From NCBI RefSeq assembly GCF_005860765.1, contig NZ_VCEI01000011.1:186001-250000 (forward strand): DNA of 64,000 nt, written 5' to 3'. Shown here in pieces: positions 1 through 7,997 of the stretch (within the stretch, counting starts at the first letter, position 1; every line of letters begins with the position of its first letter). Both the position numbers and the translations under genes were made by a program. The notes beneath the pieces are model-generated. The model saw only the letters and a list, made by a program, of their open reading frames with translations. It was not told the DNA's origin and did not search any database. This DNA comes from Dyadobacter sediminis (GTDB taxonomy: Bacteria; Bacteroidota; Bacteroidia; Cytophagales; Spirosomataceae).

Positions 1-331
1 GTTCAATGAAATTGTAAAAGAAAATGCTGACGTAGCTTATAAGTTTATTGCCGACCGGCTCTCCATTGACGATATCAAGTCGCTGAACGAAATTGAAAAC
101 GGGAGCGGGGCCGTGGTGGAATACAAGGATAAAAAAGTAGCTATTTACAAAGACGATGCGGGTTCCGTACATGCTTTAAATCCGGTTTGTACGCATGCCA
201 AATGCATTGTAGACTGGAACAATTCGGAAAAAAGCTGGGACTGTCCTTGTCATGGTGCAAGGTTCGACATAGACGGAAATGTACTGACGGGCCCGGCCAG
301 AAAAAACCTTGAAAAAATCACTGTTGACTGA
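1..331 (+). CDS. FAD-dependent oxidoreductase with C-terminal Rieske domain, 3' end only
   Basis: Only the last 109 codons are present; the reading frame is open from base 2, so the gene starts outside the window. The visible part is a Rieske [2Fe-2S] domain: a CTHAKC box (Cys-x-His) followed about 15 residues later by CPCHG (Cys-x-x-His), which supply the four cluster ligands. The stretch before it (VKENADVAYKF) resembles the linker in DAO-type FAD oxidoreductases of the Bacillus YhfW type, which end in exactly this domain. That the missing N-terminal part is the FAD domain is therefore an inference from family architecture. The gene ends at a strong hairpin and is convergent with the alpha-glucosidase gene. 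Confidence 0.8.
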   Translation, partial: FNEIVKENADVAYKFIADRLSIDDIKSLNEIENGSGAVVEYKDKKVAIYKDDAGSVHALNPVCTHAKCIVDWNNSEKSWDCPCHGARFDIDGNVLTGPARKNLEKITVD

Positions 332-385
332 TCATTTTCTGATTTAAATAAAATACAGATTTCACCAAATCCAACGTCGTTTATT

Positions 386-439
386 AAAACATTGCTGTAT
401 TTCAAAAGCGTTAAGGCTAATGAAATACAGCAATGTTTT
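386..439. terminator. Bidirectional intrinsic terminator
   Basis: A perfect 19-bp inverted repeat (386-404 and 421-439) with a 16-nt loop, flanked by A's on the left and T's on the right. It lies between the convergent Rieske-oxidoreductase and alpha-glucosidase genes and can serve both. Confidence 0.85.
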
Positions 440-513
440 TTAGTTCATGATCAGTAACAAATAAAATGAACAATACGCCAATAAGGATACTAGACTTTCA
501 AATTCTTTCAAAA

Positions 514-562
514 CCAACAGCTAAAGGCTAACAGCTAATAGCCAACAGCTAACAGCAACTAA
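514..562. repeat. Heptanucleotide tandem repeat (CYAACAG family)
   Basis: Seven consecutive 7-bp units: CCAACAG, CTAAAGG, CTAACAG, CTAATAG, CCAACAG, CTAACAG, CAACTAA. The array runs into the stop codon (559-561) of the minus-strand alpha-glucosidase gene. The same heptamer family occurs in reverse orientation at 32801-32838. The layout resembles the short tandemly repeated sequences of cyanobacteria, but its function here is unknown. Confidence 0.75.
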
Positions 563-2190
563 TCAGCCAGCCGGATCAGCAAACCTTCGTCGCCGCTCAG
601 TGTTATGATATCGCCGACCTGCATGCCTGTACGTTCAATTTCGGTTCCCAGCAGTACAAGTCCCCGGTAAGATTCACGACGCGGCTTGAAGTAAGCCGGC
701 CTGTGCGTAAGATTCAGGATAATCAGGAACCTGCTGTTTTCGTCTTCCCGGATGTAGGAAATAAGCTGCTGGTCAGAATAGACAGGTGTGTACTTTCCGA
801 CGTTCAAAGCCGGGTTTTCTTTTCTTAAAGTCAGCAGTTTACGATAAAACGATAGAATGGAATACGGATTGGCTTTTTGTGTAACCACATTCACACGCGC
901 TGAATTATATGGTAAACGCAGCCAGGGTTTGTGCATGGAAAAGCCTGCATTGATCTCGCCGCTCCATTGCATGGGCGTACGCGCCGGGTCACGGCTTACG
1001 TTAAGTTCCGGCATGTTCAGGCCCTGCGGGTCTACAATCTCATTGATCGGAATGGGTACGTCCCGCATCCCGATTTCATCTCCGTAGTAAATAGTCGGTG
1101 TTCCGCGCAAGGTCAGCAACATCAATGCTGCAATTTTGGCCTGCGAGCGTCCAACACGGCTGGAAATCCGTGGTTTGTCATGATTGCCCAGTACCCAGTT
1201 CGGCCATCCGCCTGCAGGTAAAGCTCCTTCGTATTCGTCAATCGCCGTGGCAATCTGCGCGGCATCCCACGGAAGGTTCAGCAACTGGAAATTAAAAGGC
1301 AAGTGCGCACCCTTGTTGTCTGTTCCATAATAAGTTACCAGTTTGTGAATTGGCAAATAGATTTCCCCGACAAGCACACGGTTTTCATATTCGTCCGTCA
1401 GCTTTCGCATCATGCTTACAATTTCATGAACTTCCGGCTGATCTGTGGAGTAAACAGGTATATAATGGTCGTAGATCAGATCCTTTTCTTCAAATTTTGA
1501 TTCAGGTGATGGCGGATTATCCCGTAACGCCAGGTCTTTGATCATGTGCCACATGACATCCACGCGAAAACCGTCCACGCCTTTGTCCAGCCAGAACCGC
1601 ATGACATCCAGCATGGCTTTCTGGACTTCCGGGTTTCGCCAGTTCAGGTCGGGTTGTTCTTTCAGGAATGCGTGGTAATAGTATTGTCCTGTATTTTCGT
1701 CCCATTCCCAGGCCCGCCCGCCGAATACGCTCAGCCAGTTGTTGGGTACGGAGCCGTCTTCGCGTGCATCCTGCCATAGATACCAGTTCCGTTTCGGACT
1801 ATCGCGTGACGATTTGCTTTCCAGAAACCACGGATGCTGATCGGAAGTATGATTTGGAACCAGGTCCAGCAACAATTTCATCCCTCTGTCATGCACTTGC
1901 TGCAGCAGTTCATCAAAGTCGTCCATGCTGCCGAAAAGCGGATGAATGGCACAGTAGTCTGAAATATCGTAGCCGAAATCGGCCATTGGAGAAAGGAACA
2001 CGGGTGACAGCCATACGCAGTCAATTCCGAGCCATTGCAGATAATCAAGCCTGCTGATAATTCCTTTAAGATCGCCGATCCCGTCGCCGTTGGAATCCTG
2101 ATAAGAACGCGGATAAATCTGATAGATTACTCCCTGCTGCCACCACAGGTATTCTGAAGGTGTCGGTATTTGTGTGGTTACCTGCTCCAT
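559..2190 (-). CDS. Alpha-glucosidase, GH13 family
   Basis: A 543-residue cytosolic GH13 enzyme that should cleave alpha-glucosidic bonds from maltose or malto-oligosaccharides; no signal peptide is visible. All four GH13 signatures are present: DLVPNHTS (about 109-116), GFRVDVMW with nucleophile Asp211, LVGEIY with acid/base Glu276, and LGNHDKPR with Asp338. The (beta/alpha)8 barrel is followed by a C-terminal beta domain from about residue 450. Sequence around the second signature resembles the Halomonas/Xanthomonas alpha-glucosidase branch (possibly GH13 subfamily 23), which can also transglucosylate; that assignment is from memory. It is divergent from a second GH13 gene, which suggests linked alpha-glucan or trehalose use. 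Confidence 0.9.
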   Translation of the reverse strand: MEQVTTQIPTPSEYLWWQQGVIYQIYPRSYQDSNGDGIGDLKGIISRLDYLQWLGIDCVWLSPVFLSPMADFGYDISDYCAIHPLFGSMDDFDELLQQVHDRGMKLLLDLVPNHTSDQHPWFLESKSSRDSPKRNWYLWQDAREDGSVPNNWLSVFGGRAWEWDENTGQYYYHAFLKEQPDLNWRNPEVQKAMLDVMRFWLDKGVDGFRVDVMWHMIKDLALRDNPPSPESKFEEKDLIYDHYIPVYSTDQPEVHEIVSMMRKLTDEYENRVLVGEIYLPIHKLVTYYGTDNKGAHLPFNFQLLNLPWDAAQIATAIDEYEGALPAGGWPNWVLGNHDKPRISSRVGRSQAKIAALMLLTLRGTPTIYYGDEIGMRDVPIPINEIVDPQGLNMPELNVSRDPARTPMQWSGEINAGFSMHKPWLRLPYNSARVNVVTQKANPYSILSFYRKLLTLRKENPALNVGKYTPVYSDQQLISYIREDENSRFLIILNLTHRPAYFKPRRESYRGLVLLGTEIERTGMQVGDIITLSGDEGLLIRLAD

Positions 2191-2438
2191 AATTCGGGTT
2201 TATTATAAATCTCAAAATAAGGATAAAAATCGAGCCTGGAATTAGATTGCTTTTATGTAACTCATTATTAGCATTTTATAAACTTATCGCCGACTTTAAG
2301 TAAATCGTGTAATGCAAAATCCTGGGCATCAGCAAAGCAAAATGTAACAACTCATCCTACAATAATTTACAGAATAATCAACAAATCCAGCAAATCAGCA
2401 AACTAAAAGTTAACCCTAAATCAACGCAAAAACCAACC

Positions 2439-2498
2439 TCCAAACATCCCTAACAATCCATGACCACCCATGACCATCCGTAACCACCCATGACAACC
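2439..2498. repeat. Decanucleotide tandem repeat in the GH13 divergent intergenic region
   Basis: Four clear 10-bp units (CATGACCACC, CATGACCATC, CGTAACCACC, CATGACAACC; 2459-2498) are preceded by two degenerate units. They lie in the 444-bp gap 2191-2634 between the two divergent GH13 genes. The rest of that gap is A/C-rich on the plus strand and holds no ORF I believe; both promoters must lie in it, but I could not find an exact TAnnTTTG element. A related decamer array occurs at 57881-57920. Confidence 0.7.
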
Positions 2499-2634
2499 CA
2501 ATCATTGATTCCCACCCGCTAAGTTGCAAACCAACGTATGTACATGGCACGTTATTTTAGTAATCCGTAGCGACTGTAAAAGAGCGAAGTATTACAGATT
2601 TCTTAATTCATCCAAACACAAACCTGATTCCGCA

Positions 2635-4350
2635 ATGCTCAAATCCGCATTAAAAACCCTGTTCTGTCTGATCATTACAATTCCATTATGCAAGGCACAG
2701 AAAACCGGTTCGGCTGATATCGTAAAAGATAACCTCTGGTTTAAAAACAGTGTCATTTACAATCTTGAAGTAGGTGTTTTCAAAGACAGTGACGGAGACG
2801 GAAGAGGAGATTTTGACGGCCTTGTTCAAAAACTGGATTATCTTAAAACACTGGGCGTAGATGCCATCTGGCTTGCACCGTTCCAGCCTTCACCGGGAGA
2901 AGACGACGGGTACGACATTGCAGATTATTACGGTATTGACAGGAAATTCGGAAATGCCGGCAACTTTACGGAATTTATGTTTCAGGCCAAAAAAAGGGGC
3001 ATACGTGTGATTATGGACCTTGTCATCAATCATACTTCCGACACGCATCCGTGGTTTCAAAGTGCCAGAAAGGACAAGAACTCGAAATACCGTTCATGGT
3101 ATATCTGGTCAAAAGAACTTCCCAAAGACTGGAACAAGGGAATGGTTTTCCCGGGTGTGCAAAAAGGCGTCTGGACGTTTGATTCTACGGCAAAGGAGTA
3201 TTATTATCACCGTTTCTACGATTTCCAGCCCGATCTGAACTACAACAATCCGGATGTCAGAAAGGAATCGCAGCGTGTAATTGGTTACTGGATCAATCAG
3301 GGAATTGACGGCTTTCGGCTGGATGCAGTGCCATTTATCATCGAAGTCGGCAAAATCGGTAGTGACGAGCCGGAACTTGATTTCAAGTTGCTGAAAGATA
3401 TGCGCACGTTTGCCCAATGGCGGAAATCGGACATTGTCATTCTCGGAGAAGCCAATGTGGAGCCGAAGGAAAGCAAGTTTTACTTTGGAGAGAATGCGGA
3501 CGGAATCCATATGATGTTCAATTTCTTTTCCAATCAGCATCTTTTTTACGCATTGGCCACCGGCGACCTTAAACCATTTGCAACGGCCATCAGGGAAACA
3601 CAGGATATTCCGAAAGCTTCGCAATGGGCTAATTTTCTACGTAACCATGATGAAATAGATCTGGGCAGACTGACGGATAAGCAACGCGAGCAGGTTTACA
3701 AAAGAATGGGCCCCGATACCAGTATGCAGCTTTATGACCGCGGCATACGACGCCGGCTAGCCCCGATGCTTGGTAACCGCAAGCAGCTCGAACTTGCAAA
3801 CAGTCTGTTGTTTTCCCTTCCCGGCGCGCCTGTGATCCGTTACGGGGAAGAAATCGGAATGGGAGATGATCTTTCGCTCAAAGAGCGGTTTTCAGTAAGA
3901 ACGCCGATGCAATGGACGAATGAAAAGAATGCCGGCTTTACATCTGCGGACACTGCGTTCAGGCCGGTGATCAATCAAGGCGAATACAGTTACGAGAAAG
4001 TCAATGTTGCCCAGCAATCGCGAGACCCGGAATCCTTGCTGAACTGGACTTCCCGTATTATCAAACTTCGGAAAGAATGTCCTGAAATCGGTCTGGGTTC
4101 CTATTCACTGGTAGAAAGCGGTTCTGAATCCGTTCTGGCGATTCGTTATGAATATGAAGGCAAGTCGCTGATTATACTGCATAATTTCAGTTCCCAGCCA
4201 CAAAAAGCAGTTCTTTCTGCCGACAAGTCATCCAGATTATACGATCTGATGTCTGAAAAAGGCGATGTAAATGCCGCAAACGGAAAGTTCAGCCTTTCGA
4301 TGGAAGGGTACGGATACAAATGGTTCCGGGTGGATCATGTGATTCGGTAG
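2635..4350 (+). CDS. Secreted trehalose-synthase-like GH13 enzyme
   Basis: I chose the internal ATG at 2635 because it opens a typical signal peptide (MLKSALKTLFCLIITIPLCKA, cleavage before Gln22), giving a 571-residue precursor; the longer frame from 2524 would bury it. GH13 motifs are DLVINHTSD, GFRLDA with Asp230, ILGEAN with Glu272 and FLRNHDE with Asp339. The segments YDRGIRRRLAPML and PVIRYGEEIGMGD are typical of TreS (maltose alpha-D-glucosyltransferase), which interconverts maltose and trehalose. TreS is normally cytosolic, so export to the periplasm is unusual and a hydrolytic role is equally possible. It is divergent from the cytosolic alpha-glucosidase. Confidence 0.8.
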   Translation: MLKSALKTLFCLIITIPLCKAQKTGSADIVKDNLWFKNSVIYNLEVGVFKDSDGDGRGDFDGLVQKLDYLKTLGVDAIWLAPFQPSPGEDDGYDIADYYGIDRKFGNAGNFTEFMFQAKKRGIRVIMDLVINHTSDTHPWFQSARKDKNSKYRSWYIWSKELPKDWNKGMVFPGVQKGVWTFDSTAKEYYYHRFYDFQPDLNYNNPDVRKESQRVIGYWINQGIDGFRLDAVPFIIEVGKIGSDEPELDFKLLKDMRTFAQWRKSDIVILGEANVEPKESKFYFGENADGIHMMFNFFSNQHLFYALATGDLKPFATAIRETQDIPKASQWANFLRNHDEIDLGRLTDKQREQVYKRMGPDTSMQLYDRGIRRRLAPMLGNRKQLELANSLLFSLPGAPVIRYGEEIGMGDDLSLKERFSVRTPMQWTNEKNAGFTSADTAFRPVINQGEYSYEKVNVAQQSRDPESLLNWTSRIIKLRKECPEIGLGSYSLVESGSESVLAIRYEYEGKSLIILHNFSSQPQKAVLSADKSSRLYDLMSEKGDVNAANGKFSLSMEGYGYKWFRVDHVIR

Positions 4351-4550
4351 GGTGTGTTTGGTTATGTATTGTAATTTATGGTTAATGGTAAAGCCTTCAA
4401 AGTAATTTTATACAAACAGATAAATCTGGTAATTTAGATTTCAATGTTCATTAACTGATCATTTACATGGTTTGTAAATACATCGTATCGGAACTGGCAC
4501 AGTTTTATCTGAGAAAGGAATAATTTTCCAACAACCTTAAACCAAATTCT

Positions 4551-5510
4551 ATGGAAAAAGTACCGACGCAGGAAAACAAATCCTATTTTGAAGTTGCAGA
4601 AGGGGTTTGGGGACTTACTGATATATTTACCAATGTATATGTAATCCAGAACAAACCCGATAATACCTGGGTGCTTGTCGATGCAGGATTAAAGACGGCT
4701 TATCCCAAAATCAAGCTGATGGTTAATGAACTGTTCGGAGAAAATGCAAAGCCTTCGGCAATTATTCTTACGCATGGCCATTTTGATCATACCGGTTCTT
4801 TAAAAAAACTGGCAGAAGAATGGAGTGTGCCGGTTTATGCGCATTACCTGGAACTTCCTTATCTAACCGGAAAATCGGCTTACCCGCCACCAGATCCGAC
4901 TGTAGGCGGCGGTCTGATGTCTTACATGGCCGATCTATACCCGAAAACCGGTCTGGATTTGCAGAACAGGGTAGAAGCATTTCCGGGTATTACACCGGAC
5001 GTTCCCTTTTTGCCGGAATGGAAATACCTGCATACACCCGGCCACGCTCCGGGACATGTCAGTTTCTGGCGGGAAAAGGATAAGGTACTGATTGCTGGCG
5101 ATGCTTTTGTAACGACGAAGCAGGAATCTGCTATCAGCGTCATGCTGCAGACAAAAGTAATTTCGGGACCGCCAAAGTACTTTACCTACGACTGGTACAA
5201 GGCAGAAGATTCGGTTCAAAGGCTTGCATCGCTTTTGCCGGATGTGGTGGCAACGGGCCATGGCAAACCAATGTCAGGAAAAGAAATGCAGGAACAACTG
5301 ATGGAACTTGCATATCATTTTCAGGATGTTGCAGTTCCGAAACATGGCCGTTACGTACAGTCGCCTGCATTTGCAGACAGCAGAGGTGTTGTTGCGGTGC
5401 CTAAGCCGGAGTCGGAACCGTATAAAGTGATATTTGCACTGAGTGCTGCGGCAGCACTGACCGCTTTGGGATGGGCCGTTTATTCCAGATCAAAGTATTA
5501 CAGAAGCTGA
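4551..5510 (+). CDS. MBL-fold metallo-hydrolase with C-terminal membrane anchor
   Basis: A 319-residue metallo-beta-lactamase-fold protein. The dinuclear metal site is visible: THGHFDH (His75, His77, Asp79, His80), TPGHAPGH, the bridging Asp in IAGDAF, and a final His in ATGHGKP. The substrate cannot be read from sequence; glyoxalase-II-like, lactonase-like and phosphodiesterase-like members share these motifs. Residues about 291-312 form one hydrophobic helix followed by a basic tail (SRSKYYRS), which suggests a tail-anchored protein with the catalytic domain in the cytoplasm. No signal peptide is seen. The gene stands alone between a 200-bp upstream gap and a perfect palindromic terminator. 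Confidence 0.85.
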   Translation: MEKVPTQENKSYFEVAEGVWGLTDIFTNVYVIQNKPDNTWVLVDAGLKTAYPKIKLMVNELFGENAKPSAIILTHGHFDHTGSLKKLAEEWSVPVYAHYLELPYLTGKSAYPPPDPTVGGGLMSYMADLYPKTGLDLQNRVEAFPGITPDVPFLPEWKYLHTPGHAPGHVSFWREKDKVLIAGDAFVTTKQESAISVMLQTKVISGPPKYFTYDWYKAEDSVQRLASLLPDVVATGHGKPMSGKEMQEQLMELAYHFQDVAVPKHGRYVQSPAFADSRGVVAVPKPESEPYKVIFALSAAAALTALGWAVYSRSKYYRS

Positions 5511-5532
5511 ACACAGGTGTTCGTCCAGCAAT

Positions 5533-5572
5533 AAAAAAGCGTTCATCCGAAATTTCGGATGAACGCTTTTTT
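5533..5572. terminator. Bidirectional intrinsic terminator (40-bp perfect palindrome)
   Basis: A perfect palindrome with AAAAAAGC at one end and GCTTTTTT at the other. It lies between the convergent MBL hydrolase and cupin genes, so it can stop transcription from both sides. Confidence 0.9.
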
Positions 5573-5588
5573 ATGAAGTCGCACATTC

Positions 5589-5981
5589 TTATTCCTTATA
5601 GGTAGTGATCATAATTTCAGAATCCGAAACAGCGGTGAGAGCATGCGAAATTCCGGCATGAAAAGTCATCATCTGACCGGGAGTTGCATAGAATGTCCTT
5701 CCTTCAGTCTCAATTTTCAATTCGCCCGAAATAACCTGAACGTTCAATCCTTCATCGATGGAATGATTGCTGACAACCGCATCCGCTTTCAGTGCGGAAA
5801 GGACCATAGTCACATTGTCGGATTTGTAAACGGTAATGGCATTACGGTCATTTTTCGACCATGATCTTTCCGTCTTCAGTTGATCCAGATACATGGGAAT
5901 GTCTGTGAAAACATAAGGTGCATCCAGAATCCTGTCTCCGTCCGGGCGGTTTTCTGTGGATTGATTTGATTTGAAATCCAT
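5589..5981 (-). CDS. Cupin-domain protein
   Basis: A 130-residue single-domain cupin. The pattern of short beta-strand-like segments (VVSNHSIDEGLNVQVISGEL, then PGQMMTFHAGISHALTAV) fits the two conserved cupin motifs with a His in each. Cupins of this size are often metal-binding sugar-phosphate isomerases, dioxygenases or ligand sensors, and nothing here decides between these. It lies 30 bp downstream of the DUF4142 gene on the same strand and is probably co-transcribed with it, ending at the palindromic terminator at 5533-5572. Confidence 0.75.
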   Translation of the reverse strand: MDFKSNQSTENRPDGDRILDAPYVFTDIPMYLDQLKTERSWSKNDRNAITVYKSDNVTMVLSALKADAVVSNHSIDEGLNVQVISGELKIETEGRTFYATPGQMMTFHAGISHALTAVSDSEIMITTYKE

Positions 5982-6011
5982 ACGGCTGCTTATTTATTAT
6001 GAGGTTTTAGT

Positions 6012-6536
6012 TTATTTTTTGTTGGCAGTCTGAAATAATGATTCAGCCATTTCCAGATGGTGCTTTAAAGCAGGAACTTTGGATTCCGCCCATTTTTTCA
6101 GATCCGCATCGGTTCCGGCACTCGATTCATTCTGAAAAATTCCGATGGTTTGTTCATGAGAAAGAATCATCATATTCATATAAACCATATCAAAAGTATT
6201 GTCCTTTACAGAAGCAAGGCTGTCGTATTTCTGTTGTTTTTCAGGGCCAAGGGTCGTAGGAACTTCCATATTCTTTTTCTTGGCAAGATTCATCAGTTCC
6301 TTGTTTACCTTGGTGTGATCGTTAACCATCATCTTTCCATAATCCTTAACGGCTTTGGAGCTGCCGTTTTTCATGGCAAGTTCACCCAGTTTTACTTCGA
6401 GTAGACCGCCTTCCGCTGCGGCTTTTACAAATGTTTTGTCTTCATCCTGAAAAGAAACAGCGTTTTTATCCAAAGTTGTAAAGGCAGTTAAAAGGCAGGT
6501 TCCGGCAATCAGGAAATAATAATGCAGATTTTTCAT
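6012..6536 (-). CDS. DUF4142 domain protein, exported
   Basis: The start is placed at 6536 (MKNLHYYFLIAGTCLL), since this gives an N-terminal hydrophobic signal sequence; 32 further in-frame codons upstream look non-coding. The 174-residue product is a DUF4142 protein: an alpha-helical ferritin-like bundle with the family segments DKTFVKAAAEGGLLEVKLGELA, MMVNDHTKVN and SHEQTIGIFQNE (each long helix is described here in pieces). DUF4142 proteins are periplasmic, of unknown biochemical role, and are often associated with stress survival. It is probably first in a two-gene unit with the cupin and divergent from the response regulator at 6702. Confidence 0.8.
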   Translation of the reverse strand: MKNLHYYFLIAGTCLLTAFTTLDKNAVSFQDEDKTFVKAAAEGGLLEVKLGELAMKNGSSKAVKDYGKMMVNDHTKVNKELMNLAKKKNMEVPTTLGPEKQQKYDSLASVKDNTFDMVYMNMMILSHEQTIGIFQNESSAGTDADLKKWAESKVPALKHHLEMAESLFQTANKK

Positions 6537-6701
6537 GTTGATTTGAGTTGATTTGTTTAATAACATTGGCCGATCCAGCCAAAACCATGCCATCCATAAA
6601 AACGAATGAAAAACAAGGTTACATTGGTACAATATTTATGGTTTGGAAAGTATGAAATAAAGAATACCTGATAATTAAAATACCCTAAACATCAACCCCT
6701 T

Positions 6702-7172
6702 ATGGAGAATAGAGAAGTTTATGTTGTAGATGATTCAGCTGATCACAGGCTTTTGATCCGAACTATCTTTAATAAATTTTTGCCCAATTATCACGTACGT
6801 TTCTTTCAGGGAGGAAAAGAATTATATGAATTTCTGATTCTGCAGTCTTCACCGGAATACAAGGGCAGGAGGCCGGGCCTTATTATTCTGGACTTAAAAA
6901 TGCCGGCTATTGATGGCTACGAACTTCTGAAATTGCTGCGTCAGACGCCGGACAACGATGTTACCCAATGGCGTACACTTCCGGTAATTATTCTCACCAG
7001 CAGCGGAACCGAATCCGATATAGACAAGTGCTATTCAGCCGGCGCCAATTCCTTTATTGTTAAACCGATGGAATTTGAAGAACTTCGTTTTCTGCTGGAA
7101 ACGATTTGCCATTACTGGCTGGATTATAACCGTCTTCCAACGGTAAATACCGAACTGAACGTAACGTCCTAA
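6702..7172 (+). CDS. Single-domain response regulator
   Basis: A 156-residue CheY-like receiver without an output domain. The acidic pocket is VVDDSAD near residues 9-14, the phosphorylation site is Asp64 in ILDLKMP, the conserved Thr/Ser lies in ILTSS, and Lys is in FIVKP. The long insertion before the DLKMP strand (PEYKGRRPGL) is typical of Rcp1-like regulators that work with phytochrome-like HisKA kinases. No kinase is directly adjacent; the multi-PAS kinases at 7998 and 10925 are candidate partners by proximity only. The divergent region 6537-6701 separates it from DUF4142. Confidence 0.9.
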   Translation: MENREVYVVDDSADHRLLIRTIFNKFLPNYHVRFFQGGKELYEFLILQSSPEYKGRRPGLIILDLKMPAIDGYELLKLLRQTPDNDVTQWRTLPVIILTSSGTESDIDKCYSAGANSFIVKPMEFEELRFLLETICHYWLDYNRLPTVNTELNVTS

Positions 7173-7210
7173 TTCATTTAAATCAGGTTTATCAATATAA
7201 ATTTTTTTCA

Positions 7211-7255
7211 TGCAGAATGTCATTTCTTTTCGGAATTGCATTCTGCATTTTCATT
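7211..7255 (+). terminator. Possible terminator after the response regulator
   Basis: TGCAGAATG (7211-7219) pairs with CATTCTGCA (7239-7247), followed by a T-rich run (TTTTCATTTTT). The stem is only 9 bp with a 19-nt loop, so this is a moderate call. The remaining part of the gap up to 7468 is A/T-rich without a recognisable gene. Confidence 0.45.
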
Positions 7256-7468
7256 TTTACAATTTTCAATCCGAGCAGATCCAAACGTTTTTTCTGGTTA
7301 CACTGAAATCGTTTCATATCCTTTTTCAAACATCGGTTGTAACATTTTTATGTATAGAAAAAGAATTGCATTCCTTTTAATAATTGCTTTGCCGAAAGAT
7401 AATTGACTTTGTATAAACTGGATGTTACCTGTTTAATTTGGACAGTAACAACCAATAATTATACAGCC

Positions 7469-7834
7469 GTGGAAAACAACAGGGAAATTGGAGCAACTAT
7501 TATATTGGTATGCATGGTGGCGTTCTGGATCGTTTCATCCATCCGCATCAGAATCCGGGATGAACGAAAAAGGAAAATCCTAAAGGAAGGTGTTCAGGCC
7601 AGGGCCAAAGTGCTGCAGATACAACCCACCGGTGAGTACCTTAACAATCTTCCCGAGTTTCAGGTACAGGTACAGATTCAACCGGAAAACGGAGCGGACT
7701 TTATAGCAGAAGTTACCGAAGCATTCCCGTATCCCAAATACGATTCCTTGCGCAACGGAAGCCAGGTAGTTGTAAAGTACGATCCGGATTATTACAAGCG
7801 GGTCATTTTCCTGCATACGGAACCTGCTACCTGA
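7469..7834 (+). CDS. Small membrane protein of unknown function (DUF3592-like)
   Basis: About 121 residues if started at GTG 7469. The frame is open back to a TTG at 7403, and an ATG at 7514 would cut into the membrane helix, so the start is uncertain. One transmembrane helix (about residues 7-23, IGATIILVCMVAFWIV) is followed by a basic region (RIRIRDERKRK) and a soluble beta-rich domain of about 80 residues. The pattern ARAKVLQI...YLNNLPEFQVQVQI...GSQVVVKYDP is typical of DUF3592-type or 'conserved membrane protein' domains. Function unknown. It is convergent with the hybrid kinase gene, without an obvious terminator between. Confidence 0.6.
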   Translation: MENNREIGATIILVCMVAFWIVSSIRIRIRDERKRKILKEGVQARAKVLQIQPTGEYLNNLPEFQVQVQIQPENGADFIAEVTEAFPYPKYDSLRNGSQVVVKYDPDYYKRVIFLHTEPAT

Positions 7835-7997
7835 ATGGTTGCGAGAAGTTACTTGCTGTTATTTCCTAAAATTGTCTGAGCAGATCGTCATGTATTACAT
7901 GTACAGAAATGGCCGCTAAACATCTAGCAGCAATCAGCCAAGGGCCAGCTGCAGGTTTATCTACAGCATGCATTTTCTTTTAACCATACGGCTTCGT

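Noticed and set aside
514..2498. CRISPR array
   Set aside because: The repeats are 7 or 10 bp in direct tandem without spacers, and there are no cas genes.
7403..7468. TTG start for the small membrane protein
   Set aside because: The extra residues precede the membrane helix and contain no conserved feature; the sequence there also looks like a degenerate -7 element. The start is still uncertain.
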